64,000 nucleotides of DNA from NCBI GenBank assembly GCA_034520215.1, contig JAXHNR010000001.1, positions 558,001 to 622,000 on the forward strand, read 5' to 3'. Source of the stretch: Candidatus Krumholzibacteriota bacterium (GTDB lineage: Bacteria > Krumholzibacteriota > Krumholzibacteriia > Krumholzibacteriales > WJIX01). The notes under the pieces were generated by a model. It worked only from the letters and a program-made list of their open reading frames with translations. It was not told where the DNA came from and ran no database searches. Shown here piece after piece: positions 25,579 through 34,243 of the stretch. The position numbers and the translations under genes were made by a program. Numbering within the stretch: the stretch's first letter is position 1; each line of letters begins with the position of its first letter.

Positions 25579-25624
25579 AACCCGTTTAGAATAGTTGTAC
25601 AGCTATTCGAAAGGGTTTTTTTTA
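25579..25624 (+). terminator. Terminator/attenuator-like hairpin in the cold-shock leader
   Basis: AACCC...TTTAGAATAG pairs with CTATTCGAAAGGGTT and is followed by eight or nine T. It lies inside the predicted leader, 62 bases before the ORF, so it may be an attenuator of csp or the end of a short upstream RNA. Confidence 0.65.
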
Positions 25625-25685
25625 CCCGGAACAGGCAGAGAACACAGATGTACGTAACTTTTAGTTTTAGAGAAGGATTAGGTTA

Positions 25686-25886
25686 ATGGAAACAGGAACT
25701 GTCAAATGGTTCAACGGGTCCAAAGGCTTTGGCTTTATTTCCAGAGAAGAAGGCGATGATGTCTTTGTTCATTATAAAGCCATCGAAGCCGAAGGGTTTA
25801 AAACTCTTGATGAGGGCGACAAAGTTGAATTTGAGATTGAAGAAGGTCCTAAAGGTCTACAGGCTAATAACGTAAGAAAGATATAG
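25686..25886 (+). CDS. Cold-shock protein, CspA family
   Basis: A 66-aa single cold-shock domain that binds single-stranded nucleic acid and melts RNA structure. RNP1 reads KGFGFI and RNP2 DVFVHY; the start [10 protein letters not shown] and the end [10 protein letters not shown] are typical. The gene has a long 5' leader with a strong hairpin, in line with leader-based control known for csp genes, and a strong terminator behind it. It lies between the cassette area and MITE copy C and is probably an ordinary chromosomal gene. Confidence 0.97.
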   Translation: METGTVKWFNGSKGFGFISREEGDDVFVHYKAIEAEGFKTLDEGDKVEFEIEEGPKGLQANNVRKI

Positions 25887-25902
25887 TTCTTAGGATACTT
25901 TA

Positions 25903-25937
25903 ATAACCCCGGCCACCTCGGCCGGGGTTGTTATTTT
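25903..25937 (+). terminator. Rho-independent terminator of the cold-shock gene
   Basis: AACCCCGGCC and GGCCGGGGTT form a 10-bp GC-rich stem followed by GTTATTTT. Confidence 0.85.
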
Positions 25938-26212
25938 AGATTTCTTCCTTTACAATTTACAGCCATCGGCAGGTGGAGCAGGGTTTCCATCCCGGGTATT
26001 CCTCGCTGTGTTCCCGAATTTTAACTCCATTTAATTTACTACAAAAAAAGGTGTTCCGCGGACTTCTAGTTGATAAACTAATCCTTAACAGGATATTTGG
26101 TTATATATTATTCTAATTCAAAGATTGCCTTTAAGCATTATTCAATAATGCTTAATCAATAAAATACCGGGTCAATGAAGAAATCGGGGAAGCTATAGAA
26201 GACTTGGACTTT

Positions 26213-26525
26213 GGAGTTCCCTCTGAAAATTCGGCAAGTATTGTAATAACATTGCGAGATACAATCAGTTATCAGGATTGGTAAGTGGAATAGGGCTTTC
26301 ATTGCTGATGAGTGCGGCTGATTGATATTTTCAAAACCCTCGCCGAGTGGCGAGCGGGCAAGGATTTCTGGCCCGAAGGGGCAGAAAGAGCGAGCCCGAG
26401 GTGGGAGAGCCAGCGGTTTCCTCGGCCGGCGAGAAATCGACCACGATTTTGAAAATATCAATCAGCCGCATACTGTTACAAATCATCGACTCCCTTATAG
26501 GTTATAAAAATTGGGGAAACTCCAC
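26213..26525. mobile_element. MITE-like element copy C (about 310 bp, complete, with target duplication)
   Basis: Ends GGAGTTCCC and GGGGAAACTCCAC. The 10-base sequence CTTGGACTTT stands directly on both sides (26203-26212 and 26526-26535), the mark of transposition. The left arm matches copy A and the right arm matches copies B and D. The core is enclosed by a 23-bp perfect inverted repeat starting GCGGCTGATTGATATTTTC. No gene inside. It ends just before the mrfB promoter. Confidence 0.82.
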
Positions 26526-26536
26526 CTTGGACTTTA

Positions 26537-26565
26537 TTGATAAAAAGATTCAAATAATGTAGAAT
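26537..26565 (+). promoter_or_regulatory. Putative promoter of mrfB-mrfA
   Basis: TTGATA (26537-26542), 17 bases, TAGAAT (26560-26565), directly after the target duplication of MITE copy C. Confidence 0.45.
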
Positions 26566-26621
26566 GAGCCCATATTGTATGTCCGATCAATTCGTAATGT
26601 ACTTATTAAAGAGATGGTAAT

Positions 26622-27665
26622 ATGCGTAATATTAAAAAGGAGCTTCAGGAACTGAGGAAAAGGGCGGATAAGGAATTTGGGGTAAAAGATAATAAGGCGC
26701 AGATAAATTCTTTTATCGCCCGTGCCGAGAAATTCTTATCCGGGCAGGATTCGGCAAAAGAACCTGAATGTTTTTTAGACGAGAGATCGCGTAAAGACGC
26801 AAAATCGATAAACAATCCTTATTCATCCGGTGAAATCAGCCGAAGGAAGTTGATAAAAAAATTGATGGAAGGAGGAAAAACTGGCGGGATCAATAAAACC
26901 CGGAGAAAAGATATTTTCTCACACGTCAGACTTGAAGAGGCGGTTTTAGGAAGGCAGGAGGATTATGGCGGCGCTTCTTTCTACCGAATTGCTGATTCAG
27001 TTTTGTGTGTAGATCCCGAAGCTGACAAGGTTTATAAGAAGTATTGCAATATTATTTCTTGTCCCGCTGCAGGCGGGTCCGGGAAAGATCGGTCTATTGA
27101 TACCCTGAGAAATTCACCGATAGATGATGTATGTTATCTTGACCTTGAAACCACGGGGCTTAGAAATTCTCCTCTTTTCCTCGTCGGGTTGATGTACAGC
27201 CTGGGCGGAAGGTTGGTTCTGGATCAGTTTTTCGCCAGGGACTATACGGAAGAGTTTCCTCTCCTTGAATTTACGCGCGATTTTCTGAAAAATTTCAGTA
27301 CAATCATTACTTTCAACGGCAGAGGGTTTGATATACCTTTCATGCTGGATAGAATGAAGTTGTTTGGTATTGAATCTTCATTACCGGAGTATCATGTGGA
27401 TTTACTACCCATTTCAAGAAGAATTGTGGGGAAGAGGACATCAAATCATAAGCTGAGCACACTTGAGAAAGAAATACTGGGAAGGGAAAGAATAGCTGAT
27501 CTTCCCGGCTGGAAGATACCCGAAGTGTATCATGATTATGTAAGAACAGGCAATGCCGTTGATATAAAAGGAGTTATCAAACACAACCGCATAGATCTGA
27601 TTTCTATGTTACGTCTAATTGTTTTCTTTCTTTCTGATGAGCTCTATCCGGAGGAAAAAGATTGA
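26622..27665 (+). CDS. mrfB: RNase H-like/DEDD exonuclease, YprB (MrfB) family
   Basis: A 347-aa protein with a DnaQ-like fold in its C-terminal two thirds: VCYLDLETTGL (D-x-E), TIITFNGRGFDIPFMLDR (second Asp) and IKHNRIDLISML (last Asp) supply the metal ligands. The N-terminal 110 residues are Lys/Arg-rich. In Bacillus subtilis MrfB works with the helicase MrfA in repair of mitomycin C damage. Here the helicase gene follows at once, overlapping the stop (TTGA), in the order opposite to B. subtilis. Confidence 0.85.
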   Translation: MRNIKKELQELRKRADKEFGVKDNKAQINSFIARAEKFLSGQDSAKEPECFLDERSRKDAKSINNPYSSGEISRRKLIKKLMEGGKTGGINKTRRKDIFSHVRLEEAVLGRQEDYGGASFYRIADSVLCVDPEADKVYKKYCNIISCPAAGGSGKDRSIDTLRNSPIDDVCYLDLETTGLRNSPLFLVGLMYSLGGRLVLDQFFARDYTEEFPLLEFTRDFLKNFSTIITFNGRGFDIPFMLDRMKLFGIESSLPEYHVDLLPISRRIVGKRTSNHKLSTLEKEILGRERIADLPGWKIPEVYHDYVRTGNAVDIKGVIKHNRIDLISMLRLIVFFLSDELYPEEKD

Positions 27666-30097
27666 ACACTGAACGCTTCCTGAAGAAATTGAAAGCGGAT
27701 GATTTTTACAGAGAGCAAATTGTGTTTACTCATAAAATCCCGGCGCGCAGGGCAAAATGGGGAAAACTCGATTATCCTCTTCCGGGTAGGGTCACAGAAC
27801 TTTTAGATAATTCCGGTATAAAAAGGCTTTATTCACATCAGGTTGAAGCGGTAAAGGCCGTAAGAGAGGGAAAATCGATAGTTATAGTCACATCGACTGC
27901 CAGCGGAAAAACGTTGTGCTACAATATTCCTGTTATTGAAAGATTTCTCGAGGATCGCGAATGCAAGGCGTTGTATCTTTATCCTACAAAGGCTCTTGCT
28001 CAGGATCAACTCAGGGTTTTGGAAAGTTACGGGCGAAGTATAGATTTTAAGGCGGGTACTTACGACGGAGATACGCCCGGTTCTCTCAGGAAGAAGCTGA
28101 GAGGGGAAGCTGATATTCTCCTGACGAATCCCGACATGCTTCATTCCGGTATTTTGCCTAATCATTCGAAGTGGGCGCGTTTCTTCGCGAATCTGCAGTT
28201 TGTTGTTATCGATGAAATACACACTTACCGGGGAATTTTCGGGTCTCACGTTGCGAATGTTATCGGAAGGCTTGAGAGGATCTGCGGTTATTATGGAGCA
28301 AAGCCGGTTTATGTTACCTCTTCGGCTACTATTGCTAATCCCGGCGAGCACGCCGAGAGATTAACCGGAAGAAGGATAAAAGTTATTAAAAATGACGGAT
28401 CACCGAGAGGCGAAAAAAAGTTCGTGATGTGGAACCCACCCGTCATTGATGAAATTGGAGTTGACCGGCGCAGCACAAACGTTGAGGCCGCCGATATTAT
28501 AGCAAAACTGGTTATGGGTAATGTTCAGACGATTGCGTTTGTGAAATCGCGTGTTGTCAGTGAAGTAATTACACGTTACGTTCGGGGTATTTTAAAGAGC
28601 CATAGTTCTTCTCTGGATGATTCTGTTCATCCCTACAGAGGAGGTTACCTTCCGGAAGAAAGAAGGGAGATCGAAAGGCTTCTGTTCGAGAATGAACTTA
28701 AAGCGGTCATAAGTACAAACGCTCTTGAACTCGGGATTGATGTCGGCGCTCTCTACGCGTCGGTTATTGTCGGTTATCCCGGCAGCATAGCCTCTACATG
28801 GCAGCAGGCCGGAAGGGCGGGAAGGGGGGAAGAAGAATCTGTTGTTTTCTTTCTGGTTCATAATACTCCCCTGGAACAATACCTTGTAAAACATCCTGAA
28901 TATTTTCTGGGAAGAACCCCTGAGAACGCGATAATCGACCCGGAAAATCCCTATGTGCTTCTAGGTCAATTAAGAGCCGCGGCATTCGAACTTCCGCTTT
29001 CAGGAAGTGAAGTGTCGGAAATGGGCCAGTACGCTCCAGCTATAGCTGAGCTTCTTGAGGAAGAACGTGAATTTAATTTTCTAAGGGGTAAGTGGTACTG
29101 GAGAGGGAAGGGATACCCGAGTGCTTCAGTAAACCTTCGTAATATTTCTCCGGACAGTTATACAATAATCGATGAATCGGATGGAAACCGGGTTATTGGA
29201 ACGGTAGACGAAGCCAGCGCTTTTCAGCAGGTTCATCCGGATGCCGTGTATTTGCACCAGGCATTTACTTACTTTGTAAATAATCTGGATATTGATAAGA
29301 AAGTGGCATTCGTCAGCAAGTGTGATCTTGATTATTACACTCAATCTATCACGGAAACCAGGGTTAAGATTGACAAGGAAGAAAAGAAAGACAAATGGAA
29401 AATAAGTGAGATTGGTTTCGGCGATGTTTCTGTTACTGATCTGACTTTTATGTTTAGGAAAATAAAATTTGGCAGCCGTGATTCAATAGGATATGGGAAA
29501 TGTGATCTTCCTCCGCAGATTCTCGAGACTGCCGGATTGTGGATCATGCCGCCTCGTGAGGTTTTTGCCGCAGTCAGGAAATGGGGCAGAGTTCCTTCAG
29601 AGGGTTTGCTCGGCCTTTCCAATGTTCTTCGTGAAGTAGTTCCCCTTTTTGTTATGTGTGATCCGCTTGATATAGGCACGACGGTAAATTCCGGATCTAC
29701 AGCGGGCCAGGCGCTTTATCTGTATGATAAATACCCGGGAGGAATCGGGTTTTCACTTAAGAGTTACGATCTGGTTGAAGAGATAATGAGCGCCGCTCTT
29801 GAGCTGATCAAGGCGTGTTCATGTGAGAATGGCTGTCCCTCCTGTGTAGGGTCTCCAATACCGCCTTTCACACAGCTTGACCCGGATAGCGGAGGAAGGG
29901 GGATGATCCCGGATAAAGAAGCGGCCCTTGTGATCCTTCATTCAATGCTGCAGCTTCAGCCCTACAGACCGGCTGCTGTTAAGAAGGAAAGAAATGTAAA
30001 GGAGGAAAAAAGGCCTAAGGTAAAACCACTTCCCGTGGAACTTGAGGGGAAACTGCGGGAAGGACTATATGGGAGGAAGAAGAGGAATGACAGGTAG
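27662..30097 (+). CDS. mrfA: DEAD/DEAH-box DNA helicase, YprA (MrfA/Hrq1) family
   Basis: An 811-aa superfamily 2 helicase. Walker A TSTASGKT (about residue 77), DEIH in FVVIDEIHTYRG, SATIANP (motif III) and the second RecA domain with STNALELGIDVG and QQAGRAGRG. The C-terminal MZB/DUF1998 region carries CSCENGCPSC, the four cysteines expected to bind zinc. TTG start with GGAGG eight bases ahead, overlapping mrfB. Family members unwind DNA 3' to 5' and, with MrfB, act on mitomycin-type lesions independently of UvrABC. The tail (after about 770) is a Lys/Arg-rich extension. Confidence 0.93.
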   Translation: MNTERFLKKLKADDFYREQIVFTHKIPARRAKWGKLDYPLPGRVTELLDNSGIKRLYSHQVEAVKAVREGKSIVIVTSTASGKTLCYNIPVIERFLEDRECKALYLYPTKALAQDQLRVLESYGRSIDFKAGTYDGDTPGSLRKKLRGEADILLTNPDMLHSGILPNHSKWARFFANLQFVVIDEIHTYRGIFGSHVANVIGRLERICGYYGAKPVYVTSSATIANPGEHAERLTGRRIKVIKNDGSPRGEKKFVMWNPPVIDEIGVDRRSTNVEAADIIAKLVMGNVQTIAFVKSRVVSEVITRYVRGILKSHSSSLDDSVHPYRGGYLPEERREIERLLFENELKAVISTNALELGIDVGALYASVIVGYPGSIASTWQQAGRAGRGEEESVVFFLVHNTPLEQYLVKHPEYFLGRTPENAIIDPENPYVLLGQLRAAAFELPLSGSEVSEMGQYAPAIAELLEEEREFNFLRGKWYWRGKGYPSASVNLRNISPDSYTIIDESDGNRVIGTVDEASAFQQVHPDAVYLHQAFTYFVNNLDIDKKVAFVSKCDLDYYTQSITETRVKIDKEEKKDKWKISEIGFGDVSVTDLTFMFRKIKFGSRDSIGYGKCDLPPQILETAGLWIMPPREVFAAVRKWGRVPSEGLLGLSNVLREVVPLFVMCDPLDIGTTVNSGSTAGQALYLYDKYPGGIGFSLKSYDLVEEIMSAALELIKACSCENGCPSCVGSPIPPFTQLDPDSGGRGMIPDKEAALVILHSMLQLQPYRPAAVKKERNVKEEKRPKVKPLPVELEGKLREGLYGRKKRNDR

Positions 30098-30231
30098 AAT
30101 GATTGTGAAATTGACTATCAACAACAGCTGTGATATATTCTATGGCAGATAGCTCTCCGGCGTTTAATAAATGAATAGACCTGTGGTATTTATATATTCT
30201 TGTTAACTGGAACGGAAAGGGGTTTCAAATA

Positions 30232-31002
30232 TTGAAATCAAAGTACGGTTTTGAAAAAGCAATTATCTCCTTTTTGATGATATCGCTTTCGGGGCTTTTG
30301 CTGTTTTCATGTTCTGGAAAACCTCGGAATGCTGAAAAGTTAGTAAAGAAAGTCGTAGGAGCCTATGGCGGGGCTAAAGAAACCCGTAATCTCGAGAAAT
30401 ACACCGGAAGCGGATTCTTAAAGAAACTCCCCGTCGGGGAAATAGTTAAAAATTACCCGCTGACTGTTTTTCAGGACAAGCACAGATATAAAGAGTGTAT
30501 AGCCCGCGTAAAAAGAGGTGACCCGGTAGATAAATGGGTGTGGATAAATGACGGTAAGAGAACATTTGGCTGGTCAAGCTCTGATAATCCTGTCAATAAG
30601 CCGGTGCTGGAAACCAGTCTGATGAAATACAGGTTTCCGCTGATTCTTTCCTGGATTCGAAGCCACTCAGAGGAAGGCAATTTGATAGGAGAATCAAAAA
30701 AGGGAACCTTTAAGATGAGGTTTGAGGATGGAGAAAGGATTATTACAGTTACTGTCGAAGGAAAAAGCTGGTTAATTAACCGGATTGAAATAAACAGCCC
30801 CGCCGATTCTTTGATTTATTCTGAAGAATACAGTACGTACAGCAAAGCCGAAGGGATACCTCTTCCGAGCAGGGCCAGAAGGAGTGTGAATGGCAAACCT
30901 TACTGCGAGGCTTTTATCCCGGCCATCAAATATGGAATAAATTTACCTGATTCTGTATTTACGATAACCGGAGAGGATACGCTGATCACTGAAGCAAAGT
31001 AG
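30232..31002 (+). CDS. LolA-like outer-membrane-lipid-binding lipoprotein, putative
   Basis: A 256-aa lipoprotein. From the TTG at 30232 the signal MISLSGLLLFSCSGKP has a lipobox at LFSC. The mature protein reads AEKLVKKVVGAYGGAKETRNLEKYTGSG and later FKMRFEDGERIITVTVEGKSWLINRIEI, a layout typical of LolA/LppX-like shells (amphipathic helix at the start, then a curved sheet). It may carry a lipid or lipoprotein, but the match is at the level of architecture. It is a lone gene between mrfA and the convergent pyrE. Confidence 0.65.
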   Translation: MKSKYGFEKAIISFLMISLSGLLLFSCSGKPRNAEKLVKKVVGAYGGAKETRNLEKYTGSGFLKKLPVGEIVKNYPLTVFQDKHRYKECIARVKRGDPVDKWVWINDGKRTFGWSSSDNPVNKPVLETSLMKYRFPLILSWIRSHSEEGNLIGESKKGTFKMRFEDGERIITVTVEGKSWLINRIEINSPADSLIYSEEYSTYSKAEGIPLPSRARRSVNGKPYCEAFIPAIKYGINLPDSVFTITGEDTLITEAK

Positions 31003-31032
31003 AAAGTTGATCGCTGATCCCTTACACTTGAT

Positions 31033-31569
31033 TTAAAGGAGCTCGCTTACTTTAAAAACCGACATGAGATCATATCCTTCGGATGCTATATTCTGTTCCG
31101 CGCCTTCCTCCCGGTCTACGAGTACGATTATACCCGCGATTATTCCCCCTGCTTCTGAAATTGCCTTAGCGGCTCTCAGCAGAGATCCTCCCGTTGTTAC
31201 AACATCTTCCACAATAATAGTTTTCGAGCCTTCTTTGAATCTACCTTCGATAATTTTCTTTGTGCCGTGGGCTTTACTTTCTTTTCTTATCAGGAATCCT
31301 TCCCTGTTTTCTTTTCTTGAAGCAGAGAGTGTCAGCATCGCGCCTATTATTGGATCGGCACCTATTACGGGGCCCGCAATGGCGTCATATTCGATTGAAT
31401 CAAGCCGGTCCAGCAGAAGCCTCGCTGTAAGGTAGAGCCCCCTTGAATAAAGAGTTGTCATCTTGCCGTTTATGTAGTAGTTGCTTTTTTTCCCCGAGGC
31501 CAGAGTGAATTCTCCCTTGAGTATTGAGCGGGTAATCAGGATCTGTTTTAATTCATCTCTTTTGTTCAA
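31033..31569 (-). CDS. pyrE: Orotate phosphoribosyltransferase
   Basis: A 178-aa enzyme joining orotate to PRPP to give orotidine 5'-phosphate in pyrimidine synthesis. The PRPP loop TIIVEDVVTTGGS is at residues 117-129; the flexible catalytic loop is RKESKAHGTKKIIEG; SGKKSNYYIN near the N-terminus fits the archaeal/Thermus-type subgroup. Length is slightly short but complete. No other pyrimidine gene is nearby. Confidence 0.95.
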   Translation of the reverse strand: MNKRDELKQILITRSILKGEFTLASGKKSNYYINGKMTTLYSRGLYLTARLLLDRLDSIEYDAIAGPVIGADPIIGAMLTLSASRKENREGFLIRKESKAHGTKKIIEGRFKEGSKTIIVEDVVTTGGSLLRAAKAISEAGGIIAGIIVLVDREEGAEQNIASEGYDLMSVFKVSELL

Positions 31570-31619
31570 CTTTACTCCAATCTCTGTTAAATTCAGTATT
31601 TAACTTTTTATTTCCGCTA

Positions 31620-32258
31620 TCAACCTGTATCAAGTGTAATACCGGCGCAGATTTGAAAAAAACCGCAACTTTTTTCTCCCGTGTAGAAAAGGAGAGGATG
31701 GTCTCTCGTATTATCACTGCCGGTGGAAATATAGTGGTATTTAGCGTTTAAATTAATAGAGAAAGTACTTTCGCTGATCCGGTATAATAATCCTATACCT
31801 CCGTATATACCCGGTTGATAATCGGTTATACTCTGCTGGAAAATCCCAAGAGGTCTTATAAGGGTTATGGCATAAAGACCCGCTCCGGAATCAAATGTTG
31901 CCGTTATTTTTTCGGAAAGTCTATAGCAGGTAAAGATTGCCGCGGTAAGTGAATATATTTGTAATTCCAATGTTTCGTCATAACCCACGTACTCGAAGTC
32001 CTTTTCCGGGAGTTTTGAATCGCCAAAGTTATGTGACGATAAAGAGATGTCTACTCCATACCAGGTTCCAAGTCCCTCTATGAAATGCAGTTCCAATTCA
32101 CTTCCTTTACCGAAGGCGTTATCGAGCTTGTTGGAATTGAAAATGGAACCGATCCTGAATCCAATAATTTCTCTGCCTTTAATACCTTCAGCACAAGGAG
32201 CGGAGTTTGAAATAGAAACCACTATAATAAAAACAGTTATCACGCTAAAGAATTTCAT
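31620..32258 (-). CDS. Outer-membrane beta-barrel protein (small)
   Basis: A 212-aa exported protein with a signal peptide (MKFFSVITVFIIVVSISNSA, cleavage near PCAEG). Alternating strands follow: FRIGSIF, LELHFIEGLGTWYGVDISLSSH, YGGIGLLYRI and FSINLNAKYHYI. This resembles the small OmpA/OmpW-type eight-strand barrels, without a clear family signature. It ends with a short strand, FFQICAGITLDTG. Function unknown. Confidence 0.65.
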   Translation of the reverse strand: MKFFSVITVFIIVVSISNSAPCAEGIKGREIIGFRIGSIFNSNKLDNAFGKGSELELHFIEGLGTWYGVDISLSSHNFGDSKLPEKDFEYVGYDETLELQIYSLTAAIFTCYRLSEKITATFDSGAGLYAITLIRPLGIFQQSITDYQPGIYGGIGLLYRISESTFSINLNAKYHYISTGSDNTRDHPLLFYTGEKSCGFFQICAGITLDTG

Positions 32259-32325
32259 AAAAAAAAGAATATCACAGGTATGATAATTTAAGAAGAGATA
32301 TTTTATCCCACGATTGAAGCGGTGG

Positions 32326-34239
32326 CTATCTAAGCAGAATCAATTTGGTAGAAGCGGAAAGTTCTTTGCCATTTCTTAAAACGGCAGTGTATACACCCGC
32401 AGAGAGGGGGTTTCCCGTTTTATCACACCCGTCCCATATGACCTGGGCTTTTCCCGTGGAATTGGTTTTCGACTCGATATCTCTTACTTTTCTTCCGTTC
32501 ACGGAATAAATTGTTATAGTTGATTTACTGAAAGGTTTTCCAAATATGACAATCGTTGTAGTTGGATTGAATGGGTTAGGATAATTGTTGATTGACTGTG
32601 GGTAAGTTGGATGCGCCGGGGCATTGTACAGGTTGTTATCGTCATCTTTGTTAGGGTCTATCCCTCTGGGGGCGGGTCCGTTTGTTTCCGGGTTGGGCTG
32701 AGTGGGCAATGGACTTCCCAGTTCTTTTATTCCGTCGACATTGATATGCCCGAATGAGATGGAAGAATTATCAACGATCTTCAGATAGACGTTTCTGCCC
32801 AGCCAAGGATCCAGATCCCATAATCTTTCATCCATTGTTTCAGTATTCTTCCCCGTTTCATTGTAGATTATTGTGTCATTTTCAGCGTCACAGAGCGCTA
32901 TATAGCAGGAATCTGGATAGTTTCCACCGCCGACAAGAAGTCTCATCGATCTCCCTTTGACAATGAAGTTGTCAGACTTTATGGCTCCCCTTGGCGAGTT
33001 GCCCTGGATTGATCCGGGATAATCACCGTAGATAGGACCGTTGAAATTTTCGTATGTACCTATCCACCAGTTGCCTTCAAAATTAATGCTGGTTGTATCA
33101 TCACCGCGGTACTCGTATGAGTTGCCGTATACGGGTTGTTTATCAAATGCCGTTCCCCAAAGAATGGTCCACCTCTGGGCTAATATTTTATCCTGTTTTA
33201 TTTCGGGGTAGTTCCCGTTCCAACTCAGTGTGTCGAATCTAATTGTACTTACTTTGTCGCCATAGGAAGTGAGATAACCAGTATGCCTGGAAAATATGTA
33301 TTTGTCCGAAAGTGCTTCGGTAAGTTCGCACGCATGGCCGGCGTCAATAATTGTGCGGGTGCTTATATCCCATTCTCCTTTGAGAGAATCAGAAGATAAA
33401 TGAGATATACCCCCGATCTCTTCTTCTGTAAAGAAAAGGTGATATTTGTCGTTATGTTTAATGACTGTTGAGCTTTCAATCATATGCCAGTTGTCGTGCA
33501 GATAAAGGGGCCCATTATCTGCCCAGTGGTAGTAGTTATCGCTGCTGGAAAGGGCGATAGTTCCATGATTCTGATTAGTTTCCGCTGAATTTATAATATA
33601 GTTTGTCCCGTTATCCTCGAAGAAGAAAGGGTCTCGGTAATTTGCCCATTCACCGTCTGTCCATTCTAGCCATGTTGTATCACCGTGGAATGGTTCGAAT
33701 AGTTCATTGGAAAATTTATTCCAGGAAAAAAGATCACTTGAGTATGCGAGATGTGTTTTTTGAGTAATGTTTCTTGTCACTCCGGTGGAGTACATTAAGT
33801 ATTTGCTGGGATATTCAGAAATTCTAATAACATGCGGAGCCCACACGAAATAACTATTCCAGGTTTCCTGATCTGTATCAATTACCTGGTTTTGAATGGT
33901 CCAGTGCCTGAGGTCGGGTGATGTCGCGTGTCCAAAGCTTTTTGTGTCTCCTCTGATATAAAAAAGATGGAATAATCCTTCGGCGTCTTTGATGAGTGAA
34001 TGATCCTTTATAACATAACCGTGGTCTTCAAATACAGGGCCTTCGAAATCTATTTCCATAAGTTTCAAATTGGAATCCTCAAGGAGTATTTTTTCGGCTG
34101 AGTTTGACTGTGAAATTAAAGCGGTTGAAAAGAACAGGAAGGTTACTATGATCAATCCGCTGTTGGCCAAAGGAGAAACTTTCTTTATTTCTCTTCTTGC
34201 TTTCTTTAAAACCGCGCTTTTGATTTGAGTTATGGACAT
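32326..34239 (-). CDS. Secreted glycoside-hydrolase-43-like beta-propeller protein with FlgD/T9SS-type C-terminal domain
   Basis: A 637-aa secreted protein. A signal anchor (SGLIIVTFLFFSTALISQS) follows an Arg/Lys-rich N-terminus. Residues about 65-370 read like a five-bladed propeller of the GH43/GH32 clan (HSLIKDAEGLFHLFYIRG, FVWAPHVIRI, YRDPFFFEDNGTNYIINSA, SSTVIKHNDKYHLFFTEEE), so it likely binds or cleaves a glycan. A jelly-roll-like part follows (about 385-500). The C-terminus is an NYPNPFNPTTTI block with ...GKAQVIWDGCDKTG...LSAGVYTAVLRNG, the FlgD-Ig-like domain used for surface export in FCB-type bacteria. It is four bases downstream of another protein with the same tail. Confidence 0.8.
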   Translation of the reverse strand: MSITQIKSAVLKKARREIKKVSPLANSGLIIVTFLFFSTALISQSNSAEKILLEDSNLKLMEIDFEGPVFEDHGYVIKDHSLIKDAEGLFHLFYIRGDTKSFGHATSPDLRHWTIQNQVIDTDQETWNSYFVWAPHVIRISEYPSKYLMYSTGVTRNITQKTHLAYSSDLFSWNKFSNELFEPFHGDTTWLEWTDGEWANYRDPFFFEDNGTNYIINSAETNQNHGTIALSSSDNYYHWADNGPLYLHDNWHMIESSTVIKHNDKYHLFFTEEEIGGISHLSSDSLKGEWDISTRTIIDAGHACELTEALSDKYIFSRHTGYLTSYGDKVSTIRFDTLSWNGNYPEIKQDKILAQRWTILWGTAFDKQPVYGNSYEYRGDDTTSINFEGNWWIGTYENFNGPIYGDYPGSIQGNSPRGAIKSDNFIVKGRSMRLLVGGGNYPDSCYIALCDAENDTIIYNETGKNTETMDERLWDLDPWLGRNVYLKIVDNSSISFGHINVDGIKELGSPLPTQPNPETNGPAPRGIDPNKDDDNNLYNAPAHPTYPQSINNYPNPFNPTTTIVIFGKPFSKSTITIYSVNGRKVRDIESKTNSTGKAQVIWDGCDKTGNPLSAGVYTAVLRNGKELSASTKLILLR

Positions 34240-34243
34240 ATTT

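Noticed and set aside
26213..26525. Repeat core as an IscB/TnpB guide-RNA (omega RNA)
   Set aside because: Size and folding would fit, but no IscB, IsrB or TnpB gene is in the window and the ends behave like a MITE with target duplication.
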